The notes under the pieces are model-generated. The model saw only the letters and a list, made by a program, of their open reading frames with translations, was not told where the DNA came from and made no database searches. A stretch of 54,972 bases of DNA from Methylococcaceae bacterium UBA975 (GTDB taxonomy: Bacteria; Pseudomonadota; Gammaproteobacteria; Methylococcales; Cycloclasticaceae): positions 4,449 through 59,420 of the forward strand of contig DBBV01000010.1 of the NCBI GenBank assembly GCA_002292375.1, given 5' to 3'. Made by a program: the position numbers and the translations under genes. Positions 51,392 through 54,972 of this stretch are shown in pieces (the stretch's first letter is position 1; each line of letters opens with the position of its first letter).

Positions 51392-53467
51392 ATGAGGCAG
51401 TTAACGTTAAGTGTTTTATTGATCGGGCTAGTAGCAACAGCAGTCAATGCTGTTGATTATAGTCAGCAAACCATCTTGGTTGAAGGCAGTCGTATGCGTC
51501 CTGGTGAATTTGGTATTGCGCCAGATTCAACGGTGTTACAGGACACTGCCTCGCTCTTAAAAAGGGTGCCGGGTGCAAATGTTAACCGCAATGGACCTCT
51601 TACAGGCATCGCTTCTTACCGCGGTTTATTTGGTAGCCGAGTGAATTCAGTTGTCGATGGCATGTCCTGGAAAGAGGTAGGGCCGAATAGTATGGATCCT
51701 CCGTTGAGTCATATCCCTGCGTCGTTAACAGAAAGCTTAACGGTTTACAGAGGTATAGCACCAGTTAGTAGTGGTATCGAAACGATAGGCGGTTCAATGT
51801 CTGCGGAATCTCGTAAAGCGCATTTCACTGATAGCGATGTATTTGAATTTCATGGCATGGCATCGCTCGGTTATAGCGAAGCGGATAACGGTTTAACCAG
51901 TAGTGTATTGGGCACGTATGCCAATGGTAGCCATCGATTTCATACGAGCCTTAGTAAAGAACAGGGTGATGACTATGCATTTGACGGCAGCAAATCCGTT
52001 GACCCAAGCCAATATGATCGTGATGCATATACCGTTGGGTACGGTACAAAATTCGGTGCGCACGAATTAGGTTTTAACTACAGCAATAATGATACGGGGC
52101 ATACTGGCTCGCCCTCCTTACCAATGGATATTATTTGGGTAAGAGGCGGTATTTTCTCTACGGATTATAGTGTGAAGTTGGGTGAAGGGCGTTCATTAAA
52201 AACATCGTATTACTACCAGGATATGCGCCACTTGATGAATAATTTTACCCTGCGCCAAAATGGGTCGATGGCCAATAAGTATCGTCAGAACCTAACCACG
52301 GTTGATGGTGGCGGTTTGTCTATGGTTTATAAAATGCCGGTTTCTGCAGGAAGCCTAAGTTTAGGTCTAGAGGGAGATCAATCTACCCACGATGGTTTAA
52401 TTACCGATCCAACTAACGCGATGTTTTACGTGGATAACTTTAACGGTGCACAACGTAATCGTTATAGCGTATTCAGTGAATGGGTTGGCGATATTGATGA
52501 AGGTTTAGAGTTAGAGCTGGGTGTGCGATATACGCAGGTCGAGATGGACTCGGACAAAGTGGGTAGCAGTATGGCGGGAATGATGCCAGCGGTTGCGACA
52601 TTACGCGATACGTTTAATGGCTCTAGCTTATCGCAAACAGACCATAATTGGGACTTTGACGCGATTGTAAGGCAGTCCATTTCTGATGAGTTAACGGCTG
52701 AGATTGGATTCGCACGCAAAACACGTTCACCGTCATACCAGGAGCGTTACCTGTGGATTCCACTAGAAGCAACGGGCGGTTTAGCCGATAACCGCGTTTA
52801 TATTGGTGACGTTAATCTCGATCCTGAGGTGGCGTATCAATTTGAAGCGGGTATTGAGTATTCATCTAACGGACTTTATGTGGCACCGAGGGCCTTTTAT
52901 CACAGGGTGAATGACTATATTCAGGGCGATGAAATAAGCGGGACTGCGGCAAATAGGGTGGCAGGGATGATGAATAATGGCAATATGACCGTATTGCAGT
53001 TTGCCAATGTCGATGCTGAACTTTACGGTATGGATGTAGAGTGGGGTTATGAACTAGCTGAAAGCTGGCGTTTAGATGGTACGGTCAGTTACGTTCGTGG
53101 TCGCCGTCGCGATGGTGGCGGAGATAATCTTTATCGTATAGCACCGTTTAATACACGTGCTCAACTAACTTTTGATCAAGACAACTGGTCCATAGCAGCA
53201 GAAGTTGAAGCGTATGCGGCGCAAAATGATGTTGCTGAATATAATGCTGAGATGAAATCAGCAGGGTATGGCTTGCTTCATCTACGTGGAGACATACAGC
53301 CTATGCAAAGCGTTAATATTGGTTTGGGTATAGAAAACATATTAGATAAAAGCTATGCAGACCATACCGCCGCCATTAATAGAGCGATGGGATCGGATAT
53401 TGCCGTAGGCGATAAAGTGCCGGGGCAAGGTCGAAACTTATACCTAACGGCTAGCTATGAATGGTAA
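51392..53467 (+). CDS. TonB-dependent outer-membrane receptor, copper-type (NosA/OprC-like)
   Basis: 691 residues from the ATG at 51392; upstream codons to 51299 would precede the signal peptide. Signal sequence ends at VNA (20). Plug domain (about 40-150): TASLLKRVPGANVNRNG, RGLFGSRVNSVVDG, and GPNSMDPPLSHIP, whose NSMDPP block is typical of copper receptors OprC and NosA. Met-rich patches (MAGMMPAV, VAGMMNNGNM) and the C-terminal NRAMGSDIAVGDKVPGQGR also recall that group. Twenty-two-strand barrel ending in YEW. I infer copper uptake; another metal or metallophore is possible. Flanked by terminators, so a single-gene unit. Confidence 0.88.
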   Translation: MRQLTLSVLLIGLVATAVNAVDYSQQTILVEGSRMRPGEFGIAPDSTVLQDTASLLKRVPGANVNRNGPLTGIASYRGLFGSRVNSVVDGMSWKEVGPNSMDPPLSHIPASLTESLTVYRGIAPVSSGIETIGGSMSAESRKAHFTDSDVFEFHGMASLGYSEADNGLTSSVLGTYANGSHRFHTSLSKEQGDDYAFDGSKSVDPSQYDRDAYTVGYGTKFGAHELGFNYSNNDTGHTGSPSLPMDIIWVRGGIFSTDYSVKLGEGRSLKTSYYYQDMRHLMNNFTLRQNGSMANKYRQNLTTVDGGGLSMVYKMPVSAGSLSLGLEGDQSTHDGLITDPTNAMFYVDNFNGAQRNRYSVFSEWVGDIDEGLELELGVRYTQVEMDSDKVGSSMAGMMPAVATLRDTFNGSSLSQTDHNWDFDAIVRQSISDELTAEIGFARKTRSPSYQERYLWIPLEATGGLADNRVYIGDVNLDPEVAYQFEAGIEYSSNGLYVAPRAFYHRVNDYIQGDEISGTAANRVAGMMNNGNMTVLQFANVDAELYGMDVEWGYELAESWRLDGTVSYVRGRRRDGGGDNLYRIAPFNTRAQLTFDQDNWSIAAEVEAYAAQNDVAEYNAEMKSAGYGLLHLRGDIQPMQSVNIGLGIENILDKSYADHTAAINRAMGSDIAVGDKVPGQGRNLYLTASYEW

Positions 53468-53495
53468 ATAACAAATTTTGATTTAAATGATTAAT

Positions 53496-53526
53496 AAAAA
53501 AGCCCAGGTAAATCCTGGGCTTTTTT
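53496..53526. terminator. Bidirectional-looking terminator after the TonB receptor
   Basis: Perfect 13-bp stem AAAAAAGCCCAGG (53496-53508) and CCTGGGCTTTTTT (53514-53526), 5-nt loop, U-run on both strands. Confidence 0.9.
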
Positions 53527-53592
53527 ATAGGGGTATGAAATAGCGGAGAATCTACTTGAAATGATTTTTGTCTCTATTAATCAAATTTTAGT

Positions 53593-53622
53593 TTGACGAT
53601 AGAAAAAGATGATGCTTTTATA
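53593..53622 (+). promoter_or_regulatory. Promoter of the alcohol dehydrogenase gene
   Basis: TTGACG (53593-53598) with TTTATA (53617-53622), spacer 18 bp. Transcription would begin near 53629, directly before the hairpin at 53632. Confidence 0.45.
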
Positions 53623-53631
53623 TGGCCCAGT

Positions 53632-53658
53632 ACAGGGTTATATAGAGGCCCTGTTTTT
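53632..53658 (+). promoter_or_regulatory. 5' leader hairpin with U-tract, possible attenuator
   Basis: ACAGGG (53632-53637) pairs with CCCTGT (53649-53654), followed by TTTTT to 53658. It lies at the predicted 5' end of the alcohol dehydrogenase mRNA, 30 bp before the ATG. It may stabilise the message or attenuate transcription. Confidence 0.45.
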
Positions 53659-53688
53659 ATAAAATAAAAGTAACTTAGGAGTGAGCGT

Positions 53689-54792
53689 ATGAAGATTGAA
53701 GCAGCGGTAGTTCGGGAAGGTAAAGGTGATTTCAAAATTGAAACGATGGAACTGGCAGAACCATCTGCTGATCAGATTTTAGTTAAAATCGTTGGTGCTG
53801 GCTTATGCCATACTGACCTTACCTGTCGCGATCAAAATTACCCAGTGCCACTCCCTATGGTATTCGGTCATGAAGGTTCAGGTGTGGTAGAAAAAGTGGG
53901 CGCCAATGTGACCAAAGTGGTGCCAGGTGATCACGTGGTGTTAACCTTTTATACGTGCGGTAAATGTGATGCGTGTATCAGTGGCGACCCAACCAGTTGC
54001 GCTAATTCATTTGGTCCTAACTTTATGGGCCGTGCGGTTGATGGTAGTTGTACTATTCATGATCAAGCAGGTGAAGAAGTCGGTTGTAGCTTTTTTGGCC
54101 AATCTTCTTTTGCTAGCCACGCCTTAGCCTATGAGCGTAATACAATTAAAGTGGATAAAACAGCGCCGCTTGAATTACTTGGCCCATTAGGTTGCGGCGT
54201 ACAAACAGGTGCAGGCTCTGTTCTAAATGCACTAAACCCACCGGCCGGCAGTGCCATTGCTATTTATGGTGCGGGCGCAGTAGGTCTGTCAGCTGTTATG
54301 GGGGCAGTGGTGGCCAATTGCACCACAATTATCTCAATTGACGTTAAAGAAAATCGTTTACAGCTCGCAAAAGAGTTAGGCGCGACGCATACGATTAATG
54401 CGGCTGAAGTAGACCCAGTTGAAGAAGTCCAAAAAATAACGGGTGGCTTAGGAATTGCCTATGTGCTGGAAACGAGCGGTATCGCGCCGGTTTTAAGTCA
54501 AGCCATCATGTCGTCTTGTGTCGGCGGTGAAATCGGCATTATTGGCGCACCAGCAATGGGTACGACTATTCCGCTAGATATTAACCATTTACTGTTTAAC
54601 CGTAAATTGCGCGGTATCGTGGAAGGTGAATCCAATTCTGATATCTTTATTCCAAGGTTGATTAGCCTGTATCAGCAAGGTAAATTCCCGTTTGATAAAT
54701 TGGTTAAGTTCTATGATCTTGACCAAATTAATGAAGCAGCTGCAGATTCAGAAAAAGGCACAACGCTTAAAGCGATTATGCGTATTAAGTAA
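53689..54792 (+). CDS. Zinc-dependent aryl/benzyl-alcohol dehydrogenase (XylB-like MDR family)
   Basis: 367 residues, strong TAGGAG Shine-Dalgarno. Medium-chain dehydrogenase: catalytic zinc ligands Cys40 and His61 with Glu62 (GHEGSGVVEKVG), a third Cys in LGPLGCGVQTGAG, structural zinc Cys90, Cys93, Cys96 and Cys104, and the Rossmann loop YGAGAVGLS. The combination GLCHTDLTCRDQNYPVP with NSFGPNFMGR resembles aryl-alcohol dehydrogenases such as XylB, which oxidise benzyl alcohols to aldehydes with NAD+. The exact alcohol is not provable from sequence. Alone in its unit between terminators, expressed from a structured leader. Confidence 0.92.
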   Translation: MKIEAAVVREGKGDFKIETMELAEPSADQILVKIVGAGLCHTDLTCRDQNYPVPLPMVFGHEGSGVVEKVGANVTKVVPGDHVVLTFYTCGKCDACISGDPTSCANSFGPNFMGRAVDGSCTIHDQAGEEVGCSFFGQSSFASHALAYERNTIKVDKTAPLELLGPLGCGVQTGAGSVLNALNPPAGSAIAIYGAGAVGLSAVMGAVVANCTTIISIDVKENRLQLAKELGATHTINAAEVDPVEEVQKITGGLGIAYVLETSGIAPVLSQAIMSSCVGGEIGIIGAPAMGTTIPLDINHLLFNRKLRGIVEGESNSDIFIPRLISLYQQGKFPFDKLVKFYDLDQINEAAADSEKGTTLKAIMRIK

Positions 54793-54811
54793 GCGCTCTA
54801 GGTTTGACCTT

Positions 54812-54843
54812 AAAGCCGAAGGCATCATGCCTTCGGCTTTTTT
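54812..54843 (+). terminator. Rho-independent terminator of the alcohol dehydrogenase gene
   Basis: Perfect 13-bp stem AAAGCCGAAGGCA (54812-54824) and TGCCTTCGGCTTT (54828-54840), 3-nt loop, and further T to 54843. The remaining bases to 54972 contain nothing I can identify. Confidence 0.92.
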
Positions 54844-54972
54844 ATGTGCAAAAGAAATACCGTGGGTGTAATAAACCACAGGTTAGGTGGCAGGCTTGAA
54901 GAGTACGTGGGTGCTAACTATTAATCAGTATCACTGACATTATGCCCTTCATGCTTAGTTTTTATTGTTATA

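Noticed and set aside
1..54972. tRNA, rRNA, CRISPR array, insertion sequence, prophage, restriction or toxin-antitoxin system
   Set aside because: No T-arm-like sequences outside genes, no regularly spaced repeats, no transposase, integrase or defence-gene motifs were found on either strand.

Overview
The window is a contiguous piece of a gammaproteobacterial chromosome of moderate G+C content. It reads as ordinary, densely packed core genome. I see no insertion sequence, prophage, CRISPR array, rRNA or tRNA. Two blocks keep the gene order I know from Pseudomonas and relatives: priA-argS-SPOR protein (about 7.2-11.9 kb) and rpmG-rpmB / radC / coaBC-dut-algC-argB (about 34.4-40.6 kb). A FadL/TodX-type porin, a XylB-like aryl-alcohol dehydrogenase and an E3 subunit with its own lipoyl domain would suit a marine aromatic degrader near Cycloclasticus or Methylophaga. 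That placement is inference; nothing in the window proves a genus.

Layout. 1-1860 (+): the 3' part of an OprP/O-like porin followed by an alpha/beta hydrolase. 2.1-11.9 kb (-): FadL-like porin, rlmKL, a possible frameshifted small gene, a membrane-anchored exo/endonuclease-phosphatase-family protein, a SPOR protein, argS and priA. 11.9-12.6 kb: a 675-bp AT-rich gap with three clustered DnaA boxes. 12.6-13.8 kb (+): an ECF sigma factor with its zinc anti-sigma factor. 13.8-18.0 kb (-): an RND efflux pump and its adaptor. 18.1-23.9 kb: a lipoprotein, an uncharacterised membrane Cys protein with a FemAB-like acyltransferase, a MOSC protein, Rsd, two Nudix hydrolases, Ogt and a YehS-like protein. 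24.1-29.5 kb (-): a five-gene operon (membrane protein, Do-type protease, moaB, DUF423, pepN) closed by a clear terminator. 29.7-34.3 kb (+): a 1424-residue cyclic-nucleotide/rhodanese/coiled-coil protein translationally coupled to a Rieske protein. 34.4-35.6 kb (-): rpmG, rpmB, radC. 35.7-40.6 kb (+): coaBC, dut, membrane-anchored algC, argB. 40.6-41.6 kb (-): a DUF4124 protein. 41.8-48.7 kb (+): aceE-aceF-lpdA and a YbfF-like esterase. 48.7-54.8 kb (+): a MotY-like OmpA protein, argG, a copper-type TonB receptor and a zinc alcohol dehydrogenase, with three strong terminators.

How the genes work together. Themes are translation and replication housekeeping (argS, rlmKL, L28/L33, priA, radC, dut), central carbon entry (pyruvate dehydrogenase complex), arginine and CoA synthesis (argB, argG, coaBC), sugar-phosphate supply for the envelope (algC), nucleotide and DNA sanitation (Nudix pair, Ogt), and envelope traffic or stress (porins, RND pump, ECF sigma pair, Do protease).

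Most worth following up: the DnaA-box cluster beside priA, with two sequences resembling E. coli 13-mers; the giant scaffold-plus-Rieske module with palindromes upstream; two structured leaders, one masking the TonB-receptor Shine-Dalgarno and one forming a 5' hairpin before the alcohol dehydrogenase; and a probable one-base frameshift in a small gene ahead of rlmKL.
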